From: Sitta carolinensis
Lineage: Eukaryota; Chordata; Aves; Passeriformes; Sittidae
DNA: 64,000 nucleotides
Direction: 5' to 3'
Assembly: GCA_032173965.1 (NCBI GenBank)
Contig: CM063287.1
Span: forward strand, 7,569,859-7,633,858
Made by a program: the position numbers and the translations under genes. The notes under the pieces were generated by a model that saw nothing but the letters and a program-made list of their open reading frames with translations, had not been told where the DNA came from and did not search any database. This document shows positions 49,966-60,661 of the stretch, in pieces (position 1 is the first letter of the stretch; each line of letters begins with the position of its first letter).

Positions 49966-50112
49966 GAATAATTTAGGTTAGAAGGGGCCACTGGGAGGGT
50001 TGAACAGTAGGGTAGATGAGGGGCTCACACAGCCCTGCCCTGCCCACCTTTATCATGGAGACTCCACAAACAAACATTTTGGACAGCCTCTGTAGTGCTT
50101 AACCTTTTTGTG
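49966..50112 (-). mobile_element. Decayed CR1 LINE 3' end (minus strand)
   Basis: On the plus strand GAATAATTTAGGTTAGAAGG opens the segment, as the reverse complement of a CR1 3' terminus does (family pattern: aatcatagaat-atttaggttggaagggacc). It is followed by GCCACTGGGAGG, GCTCACACAGCCCTGCC, ATGGAGACTCCACAAAC and GACAGCCTCTGTAGTGCTTA, matching in order the 'ggatggagattccacaacctctctgggcaacctgttccagtgctt' region. Many substitutions and gaps mark it as older than the copies at 3519 and 40951. Non-coding 3' UTR only. Confidence 0.72.
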
Positions 50113-51179
50113 CTGCTCTGTTTGGCTTTTTTCCCCTCTCACCTTATACTCAGCTGTGATTTATGAGCATTTCTTCAATCTTTCGCTGACCGCTGCTGGG
50201 AAAGATCAGGCTCCATCTTCTCTGGGTCGCTCTCCAGGTGCTTGAATCTGGCAGATGCCCCGTTCTCCTTGCCTGGAGGCTGAGCAAGCCCAGCTCCCTG
50301 GGCCCTCCACAGCTGTGTGCTCCATCCTCCTCCTAGGGAGGGGTAGGATCTGGGCACTGCACCTGTGATTGAACCTTCCCAATGCTCTGTGGTAGGTAGG
50401 AATTAATTAATTTCCAGCCTGCTGGCTGCTCCCTTGCTAAAGCTGCCCAGGATGATGGAGCAGGGCTTGCATTTGCCTTTGCTGGGCTCCTTGAGGCTCC
50501 CCTGAGGTTTTCTCCCATTATTTGGTCCCTGGTGGAGGTGGGCCTGTATTGATTCCTAAGGATGCTGCTGGTTTGAACCACTGTCCACCCAAACACTGGA
50601 GTCCCATTCAGATGTTTACTCATGCTCAAAGATAATTAATCATTACAGTGATTATAAGAATTATTCTTTCTAATTTAATTAAAAGTGAAGTCAAAGAGAA
50701 TGGAAATGGAAACACTGGCATATTTTCTAGAATTGAAATGGTATTTCGGTGTACTTTAAACCTGGTGTAAGTTATTTTTATGTAGTTATCTTTCCTTTCT
50801 CTGCTTTTCATTTAAAATTCAGAGGTTGCTAGAATCAACTTCTGAATTATTGGATTTTTAAACAAAATTAAGTAGGCACTGTCTTGGCTGTTCTGAAAGT
50901 AAAATTAAGACATAGGAATAATCCTTTAAATTTTTGAAGGAGAATTTTAAGATACACATTTTTTTTTTTTTTTTTTTAAGGAAAAAGATATGGTTGCCAG
51001 CCTGGATCTGAAATTATGAACACCAAGGAATAGTAATAATACACTGTTGCTCAGTTTCCTGCTTTTTATTGGCTTGCTTGAGTGTTATGGCTGCTGTAGA
51101 GTATCAGTTCTGCTGAGAATGTGTTTGACAGCAGCCAGACAGGTTCCCTCTGCAGAACCGGCAAGAGGCCGGCATCAGA
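50113..51179. other. Unique non-coding DNA with GC-rich patch and T tract
   Basis: A GC-rich patch lies at about 50190-50540 with a few CpGs, and a T19 run at 50959-50977. The minus-strand frame at 50333-50629 has no domain. No gene seen. Confidence 0.62.
50959..50977. repeat. T19 homopolymer
   Basis: Run of 19 T after GATACACA and before AAGGAAAAAG. Confidence 0.94.
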
Positions 51180-51480
51180 GCTGCTACGGCTTGGAATTTG
51201 ACAAGGCATTTCTCCAAAGCTGGTCCAAAGGTTGTGATGTCCAAGATTTATCTTGGTAATTTTAGTGCCGGCCCATTGGAAGTGTTTTATAGCCTTCAGG
51301 CATGCTGCTGGTCAGAGCTTTCCAAAGGGATGTGAGCCACAGACTTTCTCAGTCGTCATAGCTGAGTTATTTTGCTACTCAGCTATGCAGAAGCAGCAGG
51401 CCTTTAGGCTAATTAATAAATCATCAACGCATTTGTGGTGTGAAAAATGAAATATTTATGCTTGCCAGAGTAATGTTTCT
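51180..51480. promoter_or_regulatory. Candidate conserved non-coding element containing a perfect hairpin
   Basis: Repeat-free, high-complexity block with homeodomain-like TAATTAATAAATCATC near 51411, ATATTTATGC near 51452 and the perfect inverted repeat at 51357-51387. CpGs are retained in several places (TGCCGGCCC, CAGTCGTCATAG, CAACGCATT). The combination resembles a developmental enhancer, but one sequence cannot show conservation. Confidence 0.3.
51357..51387. repeat. Perfect inverted repeat, 10-bp arms, 11-nt loop
   Basis: CATAGCTGAG at 51357-51366 and CTCAGCTATG at 51378-51387 are exact reverse complements around TTATTTTGCTA. About one such structure is expected by chance in 64 kb, so it is not significant alone. 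Its position inside an enhancer-like block makes it worth noting, possibly as paired binding sites rather than an RNA hairpin. Too short for a microRNA precursor. Confidence 0.95.
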
Positions 51481-53389
51481 GTCTTGCAGCCCCATGCTCT
51501 GTTGATGCCTGATGGAGGATGAAGTAAATACCAGCTGGTGTAGAATGAGCAGAATATAATTACTTTCTACCAAGTTAACTGAATATTAAAAATAGAATTC
51601 AGAGAAGTTGGCAAAAAGGGAAAAAATATATAGATACATGCCTGCAAGGCAGGACTCAGCCAATACATGAAGGGAACACTTGCCTAACTGGTAACATGGG
51701 GTTGGGAACCCTGCAGGATCCATATTGTGTACAAATGTGTCACACAGAGACCTTTTCAGAGAGCAGTTACTGGCCAGCTGGAGTAGTTAAAAGGCCTGAA
51801 GGGAAGCCAAGGATGCTCTACTTTTCTGGTTGGTCATCATTAGGGGACCAGTGAAGGACTTAAAGCATCAGCCGTTGTTGCTTTTTCAAAAATGTGTCCA
51901 CTAATAAAAGAAAGAAAATATTACTTCTAGGTTTTAAGGCAACCAGGAGCTAGTTTTGCTCTTTGTGTTCTGACACAATAGTAGATTTACTGGGGCTGTG
52001 CTGGGTGTCATTTTTGCAATCACTGCCCTAGTCCCTCTCCACAGAGTGAATGTGTGAGCACCAGGCCAATCAAACCCCTTGAAGAAAAACATTATCATGT
52101 AACAGAAAGAGGATTTAACCCCTTATTTGAAGTGGAGCCTCTTTAAAATAATCAGCTAAGAGTGATTTACACAAGTGGCTGATTTTTATGTGCTGGAAGT
52201 TGCAATCAGAGGAATTGAAAGGGTGAGCCATCAAAAAGGCTTTTCAGGTGGAGGGGAGGCATTGTGCTGGTCAGGCATCAGCCTTCCACTATCCCCCGGT
52301 TCTGATTTCAGGGTTTTGGGGTGTTTTCCCCAGGAAATTTAGTCTGACTTTTTCCCCTTTGTTTTGTGTGTGCAGTCTGAGGTTGTGATAAAATCCTAGT
52401 GTTCAAAATCCAGGAAGAACATTCATTCCTGTGATTGTTTTCATTTGCTTATTTTCTTTCACAGCCTTGGCAGAGTACTTTAATCAGGGGTTCAAGTCGT
52501 GTTGTGCAAAGGAACTTCTGAGCCTGTCCAGGCCAAACCCTTTGGACTGGTAACACCACCTCTTGTATAATTTCGAGTCTGATGATTTGTGGCTGAATCG
52601 GTATGGAAGGATGGACTGCTAACAGGGATTATTGGTCCAGTTAGTGAGTCATTTCTTTTTAACTAGCAAAGGAACATACTTTTCCACACAAGACAGTGGA
52701 CAGCTCATCAAGCCGTTCCTCTAAAGGAGAGTGATTGGCATTAAGAGGAAGAAAAAAGGTTTGTGATTTGTGGGGTTTGGTCTGGTGCTTGGTTTTTTTC
52801 TCCTGTTAAAGATTTGTGATAGAATGCCTTTACAGCATCACTGGTGCTGTTTAACAGTACAGTTGCCCCGATGTCTCCTCAGGCTGAGTTATGATCAACT
52901 CCCATGGGATAAAGCTGTCCCAAGGTGCTGCTCCCTGCCCTTGAGCACCTTGCTGGAGGAGTGGAGGAAGCTGGAGGTTTTGTCCCTTTCCTGCCCATCA
53001 CTGTGGGTGTGTGAGCACCAAGGCAGTCATGCAGATAGGGAAAGTGACACACGAGAAGCTGGAAGCCCTATTCCCACGTGGCAGCAACAGAGAGGATGCA
53101 GCCGGGTCCCCTCCATCACCGTCAAACTGCCTGCTAATTAGGATTTGAAGGAGCCGGTGGTATAGGAACAGAGAGGGATAAATGCACCCTTTTGCACTTG
53201 TCTGACAGAATAAAATCAACTGCATTCAAGGAATTTGAGAAATAGATATAAATATTTCAGGAAGAAGTAAATTTAAGATCTTCAAATGCTGCTTTAAAAG
53301 GATGCTGGACCATTTGAGAATACTCGTTTTAATAGAAGAATTACAGAAGCAGCAAATTATTGCTCTTCTCTGTTTGCAACAGGGATTAG
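51481..53389. other. Unique non-coding DNA, no gene seen
   Basis: No gene or transposon recognised. The frame at 52770-53141 (123 codons) has no domain and no splice or promoter support. A T-loop-like GGGGTTCAAGTC at 52487 was examined as a tRNA and rejected. Confidence 0.63.
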
Positions 53390-53720
53390 AACTAAATGTC
53401 ATATTTTAGGTCCGTGCTTCGTGTTTGCTTCTACAAGAACAGACAATTTAAATGTCAGTTATTATAGCTTGTCAATAAATTTCAGAATCTAAGCAAATCT
53501 GGAAAACATGACTGACAGCTACAAATTAATTTATCTTTGTTAAATAACCAGCCAGCACTTCACTGCTATTGCTGACATGCATCAGAGTATAACACTACTA
53601 ATTCAGAGTGTGAGCTGTTGTTTTGTCATGAAATACAAATTATGCAGATTCTACGCATCTCCTAGGAAGAGAAGTCTCTGAAGATGTGATGCCCTTTAGG
53701 AGAAGTAATCAGTTATCCCA
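53390..53720. promoter_or_regulatory. Candidate conserved non-coding element
   Basis: Repeat-free AT-rich block containing CTTCGTGTTTGCTTCTAC (forkhead-like TGTTTGC), GTTATTATAGCTTGTCAATA, GACTGACAGCTAC (TGACAG, TALE-homeodomain-like), AAATTAATTTATC and AAATTATGCAGATT (octamer-like). The clustering of such words is typical of developmental enhancers, but it is inferred from texture only. Confidence 0.28.
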
Positions 53721-54219
53721 AAAGTTCTATGGTTTTATATTCACAGTGGTATGGTTTAAAACAAAGCAGGCTCTCATCAATGCATAAAATTATAACTACT
53801 AGTGTGGATGGTAAAAAAATAGTATTTGCTGCTTAGAAAGAAAAGAAATAGTGTGGAAGTAAAGGCTTTCACAAAGTTAGATGTGAGTTAAAAGCCAGCA
53901 TGAGCTACTGCTAGGTAATCAGAACTTCTGAATATGAAGCCATTAATTTAAGCACTTAAAAAAAGATGCAGCAGACTAAATACAGGGAGGGGGGGTGTGT
54001 GAAACAAGCTCTAATCGCACTGGGGTGTCGTACCTGAAAATTATACCAAGGGTAATACCCATTGTTGGGACTAGAATTGCCAGATGCTTTTGTTGCAGAC
54101 TATACAATAAAGAGTTTCCTTGACAGCAGTCTTATAAAAAAGAGGAGACGCTGTGTAGGAAGGTGTTTTTTCAGAGCAGGTGGCCAAACAGATGATCTAG
54201 AAATCCCCAAGTTGCTTCA
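53721..54219. other. Unique non-coding DNA
   Basis: No gene seen. A short G-rich run GGGAGGGGGGG occurs near 53985. Confidence 0.6.
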
Positions 54220-54385
54220 GAGAGTCTTAGAATGGTTGGGGTTGGAAGAGACCTTAAAGACCATCTAAATCCAAAGCCCCTACCATGGGCTGGGACAACC
54301 CTTCTCTAGGCTGGGATGCTCAGATCTCCATCCAGCCTGGCCTTGAGCACTTCCAGGGATGTGGCATCCATGACTTCTCTGTGGC
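54220..54385 (-). mobile_element. CR1 LINE 3' end (minus strand)
   Basis: On the plus strand it reads as the reverse complement of a CR1 3' UTR: AGAATGGTTGGGGTTGGAAG, 'agaccttaaagaccatct', 'ccatgggctgggacaaccc', 'atccagcctggccttgagca', CTTCCAGGGATGTGGCATCC, 'atgacttctctg'. The ATTCTATGAT terminus corresponds to the slightly decayed TCTTAGAATGG at its left edge. Beyond about 54385 the usual UTR continuation is replaced by ORF2 sequence (see the next feature). Confidence 0.93.
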
Positions 54386-54550
54386 TGGACCATGTTCTGG
54401 TGAAGACTGAGGCAAAGAACTCATGGAGTACCTCAGCTCTCTCCATGTGCCGTTGTATGTGTGTTGCTCAAATTCTCTACAAATAGTTGACTTTTTTTGG
54501 TTTCCTTGAACTTCTTCCTATGTTTAGTTGGGTGGTCTCTTTTTCATAAC
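54386..54550 (-). pseudogene. CR1 ORF2 remnant (linker before reverse transcriptase)
   Basis: Reading the minus strand from 54446 down to 54390 gives the 19-residue peptide MERAEVLHEFFASVFTRTW. It matches the conserved LINE/CR1 ORF2 linker between endonuclease and reverse transcriptase, whose usual form is 'mekAEVLNeFFASVFT'. The frame stays open for a few codons further upstream (to about 54464) and then decays. Flanking plus-strand sequence to about 54550 (TTGACTTTTTTTGGTTTCCT...) plausibly continues the same ORF2 region but is very diverged. The endonuclease domain and almost all of the reverse transcriptase are missing. It is a dead fragment abutting the CR1 3' end, in the same orientation and in the right order. 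Confidence 0.78.
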
Positions 54551-54864
54551 TTTTCACTGTTTAGCAAAACATATTATGAAGAAGGAAAAGAAATTCTGGT
54601 TGTGTTTGTTGTGAGGCTGCTTCTCCACCTGCAGAGGGATTCAGCCTGATGGGTCCTCCCCTATATAAAGTCTAAATCATAGATCTACAGAAATTACAAA
54701 AATGCTTAGTTATCTCAGCTGGCTGTTAATCCTGAGGTTTAATGATGATGGTGCAAATTTCAGCACTATTAATTATTTCATAGATATGTCTAAAAATGTT
54801 TCTGTGGTTTGAAGCCTTTAAGAGGCCAGTCAACAAAAGTTAATTTTGGGGTTATAAAGGATAA

Positions 54865-54884
54865 ATTATTATTCAAATAATAAT
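54865..54884. repeat. AT-only inverted repeat, 9-bp arms, 2-nt centre
   Basis: ATTATTATT and AATAATAAT are exact reverse complements around CA. Low-complexity sequence makes this unsurprising. Confidence 0.9.
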
Positions 54885-55155
54885 CCAGTTAAAGATTTTT
54901 GTACATCAGTAGAAAGTCTGAGAGGAAAGCAAAGAGAGGTGTGATTTGTAGAGCTCAGAGGGAAATAAAGATATTCTAGGAGACTGGATAATTTTAATGG
55001 TCAATTTTATTTAAAACGATTCCACCACACAGCATGACTGCTATATTCTATAATTTATTTGGACTTTAAGAGGTGTAAGACCAGGTTTGAAAGCCCTTGA
55101 GCAATATTCTGAGGTGAGAACATGGTAAAGTGGATACAGTTCCTCTCCCTGCTCT

Positions 55156-55193
55156 AGCAGCCACCATGTAATTTAGCAGTCATCATGTAATTT
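55156..55193 (+). repeat. Tandem duplication, period 19
   Basis: AGCAGCCACCATGTAATTT at 55156-55174 is followed by AGCAGTCATCATGTAATTT at 55175-55193, with two C-to-T type differences. A local duplication of moderate age. Confidence 0.95.
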
Positions 55194-55680
55194 AAAGCAA
55201 GCCTTTCTCGTTATTTGCCTTTTATCTGGCTCAGCATCCCTCTGATTACCATGGGACTCTGGTGCCCTTTGGATCTACCTGGTGCTGAGCATTTTGAAAC
55301 TCCAGCTGTTTCTTGAGAGCCCAAAATAAGAGGTGGTCTTTGTTTTGATGAAGACTGCCATGTGCCACTCCCAGGTGGCAGCCTAGGCTGTGATATCCTT
55401 GCAAGTCAGGAAGTGTTGTGAACGTTTCAGTGCTTGCTTAGGACATTTTCCTTGGCTGTAGTATTATAAACTAAAGTTTCCTGTTAATGTCAGTCTTTTC
55501 AAGCTGCAAGCATCCCTGTGATGTCTTTGCTTTTGACCAGTGGGTCCTTATCTCCTCATGCATTAATGAATGTATTGTGGCAAATAAGACAATATTTAAC
55601 ACTGTTAATCTGTTGGGTTGGGAGGTTCAGAGCTTTGCCTCCTCTGTCCAAAGTCCCAGAGTCACTGTTCATTTGATATT

Positions 55681-55727
55681 CACTGTAGTTAGCTACAGTG
55701 TAATTTGACAAGTTAGCTGGTCAAATT
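55681..55727. repeat. Two adjacent hairpins sharing an AGTTAGCT core
   Basis: First hairpin: CACTGTAG and CTACAGTG (55681-55688 and 55693-55700) around TTAG. Second: AATTTGAC and GTCAAATT (55702-55709 and 55720-55727) around AAGTTAGCTG. Both carry AGTTAGCT near the centre, 24 bases apart (55687 and 55711). Each 8-bp stem alone is common by chance; the pairing with a shared centre is less so. No known element is recognised. Confidence 0.9.
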
Positions 55728-55796
55728 TTCATGCCATGACCATGTCAGGTTTGGGTGGCATTATTTTGGTGTGTTATTTTTTTCTCTCCTGTCAGT

Positions 55797-55813
55797 GGGG
55801 GGGGGGGGGGGGG
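55797..55813 (+). repeat. G17 homopolymer
   Basis: Seventeen uninterrupted G following CTCTCCTGTCAGT and followed by AAATATAAAAGG. Pure G runs of this length are rare and unstable and can form G-quadruplexes. The length may be uncertain in the assembly. Confidence 0.95.
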
Positions 55814-58800
55814 AAATATAAAAGGTGATATAAATAGAACATGTAATGAAATCAATCTGAGTAGGAAACTCATTAATCTAGAACTCATAGGTGCTGCAAA
55901 CCCAACAGGTAATAGATAAAAGGTCATCCTATTTCATGGACATTGCTTTAGATAAAATACCTGTTAGAGTTAATAATTCTCACAATAAATCTTGCTAACA
56001 TGAAGAGCTCAGTAATACAGCTGTAGTTATTTTTACATCAGTGAATGTAATATGAATTAATTAATATGAAGTGTTCACTGTACCAGATTTTGCTCTGTGA
56101 GTGTGGAGGTCCCCAAAATGACCATTAGGGAAAGGAGTCTGTATTATTGCAGTATTTAATTTGTTTCTAGTGCCTTAAAATCTGAGTGTTCCTTTAATTT
56201 ACAGTGGAACCATATCAAATGGATCAATAATTAGGTTCAGCATCAAACACAACATTGGCAAGGAGCCATATAAAGACTATCAGTTTGGAGTCACAGTCTG
56301 GTTTGGACTTCAACTTACCTCAGAGGTTTTGGACATGAAAAAGGACCTCTGCAGATTTTTCTGTTCTGTCAGATGATGTGGGTTGACCTAATGAGAGCTG
56401 CCACCTCCCACTATCAACCTGGCTTCCTTATATCATGCCCATAAAATTTAATTTCCTTAATTCAGCATAAAATTAGGCTTGAGCACATCTCTGGTCAACC
56501 CTTCATAAGGGGTCACGTTTATTCTGCCTGCACTACCAGAGTTTTCAGGTCAAACATGAACTTCTCTCTCTCCCTGAAGCCATAGAGCCAGACTATAAGG
56601 AAGAGAGTAGCAAAGAGATGAGGAGGTCAAGGTTTTGTTTGAATTTAAGTGGCTATGGTACTGTGTTGTTTGTCAGCATAATGTGCAAATCCAGAACCTT
56701 TTTCTGATCCATAGAAAGCTTACTTTATTTCTACAGTGTCTTGTGAAAGAGATGAAAGTATTCTGCTTACATGGAGGAAGACCAAGAACCACACTGTGGG
56801 ATCTCAGGGCCTGAGTATTGGTGTTTTGTCTTAGCATGCCTCCAAAAGGAGCTTGCTGGAACTAATCACAAATATAAAGCATGTCTCCTGCAAAAATTAC
56901 CCATCTCTTCTTTTCCTGAAAGCAAAAATCAGGGAATTACAGGGAAGATTTCAGGTACTCTCCAGGTTATTGCCTTGCTAGCTGTGTGCTCGCTCTGGTA
57001 TTTCCCTTGTGTTCTCTGTTCAGAGATAAACCTTCCTTCCCTCTTCCCTCACCAGTCTTCATGGCATCAGGCAGATCCTGCCCTGGGTGTCACAGCAGGC
57101 AGTTGTTCCAGGGCTGGCAAACACTTCTGCTGCTGTGTTCATGAGAGAGAGGCAGATTTGGAATTAGTTTTTAAGGCTCCAGGACTTAGATTAATTGGTC
57201 AAGAGGTCTGATTCAAACTGCTGTAATTGTGCAGCCAGCAAGTGCCCACTGCATGTGTTTATTCTTTCCTACTTTCAGCCAGAGGGCTGAGATCAAGTTT
57301 CTTAATTAGTTTCTGAAAGTAGGAAGAAACTGCTGTTCCACCACTTCCTACAGAAATGAGGCACACTGCATATGAAACAGGGCAGTGTTCACAAATGTTG
57401 CTGATAGCTGAAGAACAAAGTGTGTGCTCCCTTAGGTATCCGCTGATAGGTGTGCTGCCAGCCATAGCTTATGGGTGTGAAGAAGTAAATCAAGTTCTAT
57501 TTTTGGGGCCCTATAATTTCTGGGTTTTTTCTTTTAAACGAGACAATTCTTGCTTTCTGTGTAAAAACCGACTTGAAAAAAAGGATTACAGTACATTACA
57601 GTAGGGTACTTATTATGTGCAAAGTACCTAAGAAAACTTTGTAGTGAAAAGAGATGGAAGATATCTTATAAAACATTCTTCAGTAGCACATGAGATTTTG
57701 TGGTGTTTAGTTAAAGGCAGAACTATGTGAATGGTTATGCTTTATTAAGTGAACTAGTAGAAAAGGAACTATGGGAAGTACAAGCAAAAAGGTTGTAAGA
57801 AGCTAATAGTTACTTGCAGATTTAACATGGAACATTTCAGGTTTTCTGAAGTAGAGATAATCAGACCTTGCTAATCTGTTTTACAAATTCTCATCACATC
57901 AGGATGATTATATTAAGATTACTTCTTGGTATAAAGCAGGATTCACTACCCATACTAAAATGATAGATCTCTCAAACCGTTTGCTTCAATGAATGTTCCT
58001 TTAGTATGGTTCAAGGCATTCCAAGAGCTTGCAGTGAATTGACAAAGGTGCCTTTGAGTACTTTAATCATGCATAGCCATCTTTACCCTCTTTAGACTGA
58101 GACTTATCTAGATTACATGATTGGTTAGCCTCTCAGAATAAGTTGACCCTTAAATTAAAATGTTGCCTCTTTGAAGATTACCAACCAAATTAAAACAACC
58201 AGTCACACTTTAACCTCTAAAATAAATTGAGGGTTTTTAAAGTGTTCTCTTTAAATGATCAGTTCCTATAAAATAATTTATAATTGTCAGCGCTCCACAC
58301 TACAGAAATTCAAGCTCATTTGGAGAGTAGAACTGCGATGGGCCCTTTATCAAGTACTTTCTCATCTTTAGAGCTATGGTTTTGGTAATATCAGAGAACA
58401 AATTAGAATAACACCACTCTCTATATTAGATTCATGCTTGAAATAAACTAAAATAGAATTCCTGAAAACCAGTTCTCTTCTGACCACCATGTGAAGAATT
58501 CTAACTGCAGAGTCAAGAGCTCTTCTTCCAGCACATTTGGAGGACTTTCCAGCAGACACCTAGTCCAAAACCTTTTCAAAAGTTTCTGCATTTCCACCAT
58601 GCCTCTGAAGCTGGCTTTGTAATCCCAATGCTGGCAAGCTCCTGTCCTCCTTTTAAGAGTTTTTCGGGTGGTATCACCCCCAATGGAGGAGGCTCCCTGA
58701 GCCCTGGTGTGTTCCATGACTCCAGACCAATGTTTCTTCCTCCTGCTCTTTGCCAATTTGTTCATCAAGAGACAACAGATAAAATGAGGAGGATGTATTC
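55814..58800. other. Unique AT-rich non-coding DNA, no gene seen
   Basis: The frame at 56771-57211 (146 codons) is among the longest in the window but has no recognisable domain and no exon or promoter context. The other frames (57259-57604, 58448-58768) are equally unsupported. The 56000-56240 part is homeodomain-motif rich (GAATTAATTAATATG) but not distinctive enough to call. Confidence 0.63.
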
Positions 58801-58802
58801 TC

Positions 58803-58850
58803 TTATTTTTATTTTTTTCCTTTTTTTTTTTTTTTTATTTTTGTCTTTTT
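58803..58850. repeat. T-rich low-complexity tract
   Basis: T runs with occasional A, C and G (including T16). Simple sequence. Confidence 0.93.
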
Positions 58851-59347
58851 ATAAAATCCCTTAAAGTGTTCTGCGAAGTACTCTTACACTACAGCTAGAG
58901 CTAACTGACAACAGGTAGTTTGTAATATTTTTAGTATTTCACTTGCACTTCTCAAAAATACTTAACTGTAAGAGGAGTTCATGTCTATATTGACAAAACC
59001 TGTAATTAAGAGCTGATGAAATATTCTTGCACAAAACTTCCCCATCGCTCCTTCAGTGTTATGATAATAATGATTATTACTCATATTGATTTAAGCCTCA
59101 ACATTGACAATCTGAGTTTGCATCCAAAAGAAGTGATGTTTGATTTAAAGTAGTGTTTTTCAAGTATGCCTGAAGAAGTTGTTAACTTGGGGGATATGCT
59201 TGGTGCTCCTACAAAATATCTAATTCAACTTTTTTTTTACACAGTGATCAGTGTTTTTAAAATAATGCAATATTTCAAAATACTTTTAAACTGAAAATGG
59301 TTTTACACAATAAAATATCTCTGTGTGTTATGATGTCATATGTGAAT

Positions 59348-59362
59348 GGGGGGAAGGGGGGT
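59348..59362 (+). repeat. G-rich patch
   Basis: GGGGGGAAGGGGGGTGG: two runs of six G separated by AA, plus a final GG. Possible G-quadruplex former but with only two long runs. Confidence 0.85.
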
Positions 59363-59839
59363 GGATCTTCATTCTGGTCTCTTTTCTCTTTTTCCTGAAA
59401 GAAAACTATCACTTTCTGTCACTTTTCAAGGTATTTTATTGCACACATTGTGCACATGACCTTATGCCCACTCTAGTCAGTGTAATCTGTATTATTCCCT
59501 TAATGGCTAAAAAATTACAAAGTAGTATTATATAATATATAAATAACTATTTCAATATTTCCATCATACAGAGACATGACTCTGTTCCTGGGTATAGCAA
59601 TTATTTTAACTCAGAGTTAAGTTATGTCTTGGACTTGAGCATAATAAGCAGAGACCTCAGGAACAAGCCTTCATGCAAAAGCTGAAAGCACAAGTATGCC
59701 CTGGTGGTGTGGCTCAATTTAACAATTTCAAATGAGCTCTGCTGAAGCTCTATTTCAGATGTTCAGAAAAACTAATCAGGGTGTGTATTTCTTCCTAGAG
59801 AAAGCAGTAAACGAGAGAACAGAGCATCAGTATATATAG

Positions 59840-59880
59840 AAACAAACAAACAAACAAAAAAATAAATAATTATAAATAAT
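59840..59880. repeat. (AAAC)n / (AAAT)n microsatellite
   Basis: GAAACAAACAAACAAAC followed by AAAAAAATAAATAAT and further AT-rich units. Confidence 0.93.
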
Positions 59881-60643
59881 AGAAGTTAGTGTAGCGATTA
59901 AATAGTCTTTAATGACAGTTCTCTATCCACTTCTACAAACCTCTGAGAAGGATTTTTGACTGCTGCTTCCTTCTTTGCCATCTCCCACACCACATGTGGG
60001 GTAATACACATTTATTAATGGACCCAAAAAGCCAGTCCTGACTACAGAAGTGTAGTCAGAAAGTCTTTTCCTTCCCACTGACAGAGAGATTCAGAGGCTC
60101 TGCTGCCTAGCCAAGTGTATTGATCTCTGCTTCTCACACGTTAAGTAGGAAATTCTCTGCTGAGTTTATTTGTACTGGCTCTTTGTTGCTTTGAGGTTTC
60201 AGTAGATAGCAGCATTTTGCCAAGAAGTTTCTTCTTTGCAAAAATATTCCTTTTGAAGAAAGCAAATAAACAGCAAACAGGTGAAAAGGTGCCTATTGCT
60301 TTGCAGTTTTATGTTTTCATGGATCTTCACACTTATTTTTTATTTTTTTAATAGACTTTAGACTTGGAGCTCTGGAGGCAATTCAGAGTAAGACTGAATA
60401 GAAAGTTTATGTAAATGAATAAGTATTTTCATCTCTTTCCTAGTGCACCTTGCCACAATATTCTTCCCCTGTTTCTCCCTGGTCATCAAAAGAAAGTCAG
60501 AACTGTGTCCTCTTCTAAAGGTCCCATGTGCTCTGGGATTTTGTGGACTCTGCAAGTTTTATTGGTGTAAACTGAAATTGCTTTCAAATTTTTTTTAAAA
60601 TGGTTTGTCCTGGCTTAACATATGATTTGTAGTATATTTCCAG

Positions 60644-60661
60644 GTTTTGTTTGTTTGTTTG
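60644..60661. repeat. (TTTG)4 microsatellite
   Basis: Four TTTG-type units in GTTTTGTTTGTTTGTTTG. Confidence 0.9.

Larger units (their letters stand above)
54551..55680. other. Unique AT-rich non-coding DNA
   Basis: No gene. Contains a perfect 9-bp-arm AT-rich inverted repeat (54865-54884) and a small tandem duplication (55156-55193), listed separately. Confidence 0.62.

Noticed and set aside
52440..52520. Possible tRNA or tRNA-derived SINE (GGGGTTCAAGTC T-loop-like word)
   Set aside because: The nearest A-box-like word is only about 20 bases upstream, there is no acceptor stem pairing, and no cloverleaf can be drawn.
55681..55727. MicroRNA precursor
   Set aside because: Stems are only 8 bp each; far shorter than a pre-miRNA hairpin.
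56771..57211. 146-codon plus-strand open frame
   Set aside because: No recognisable domain, no promoter or splice context, composition-like residue pattern.
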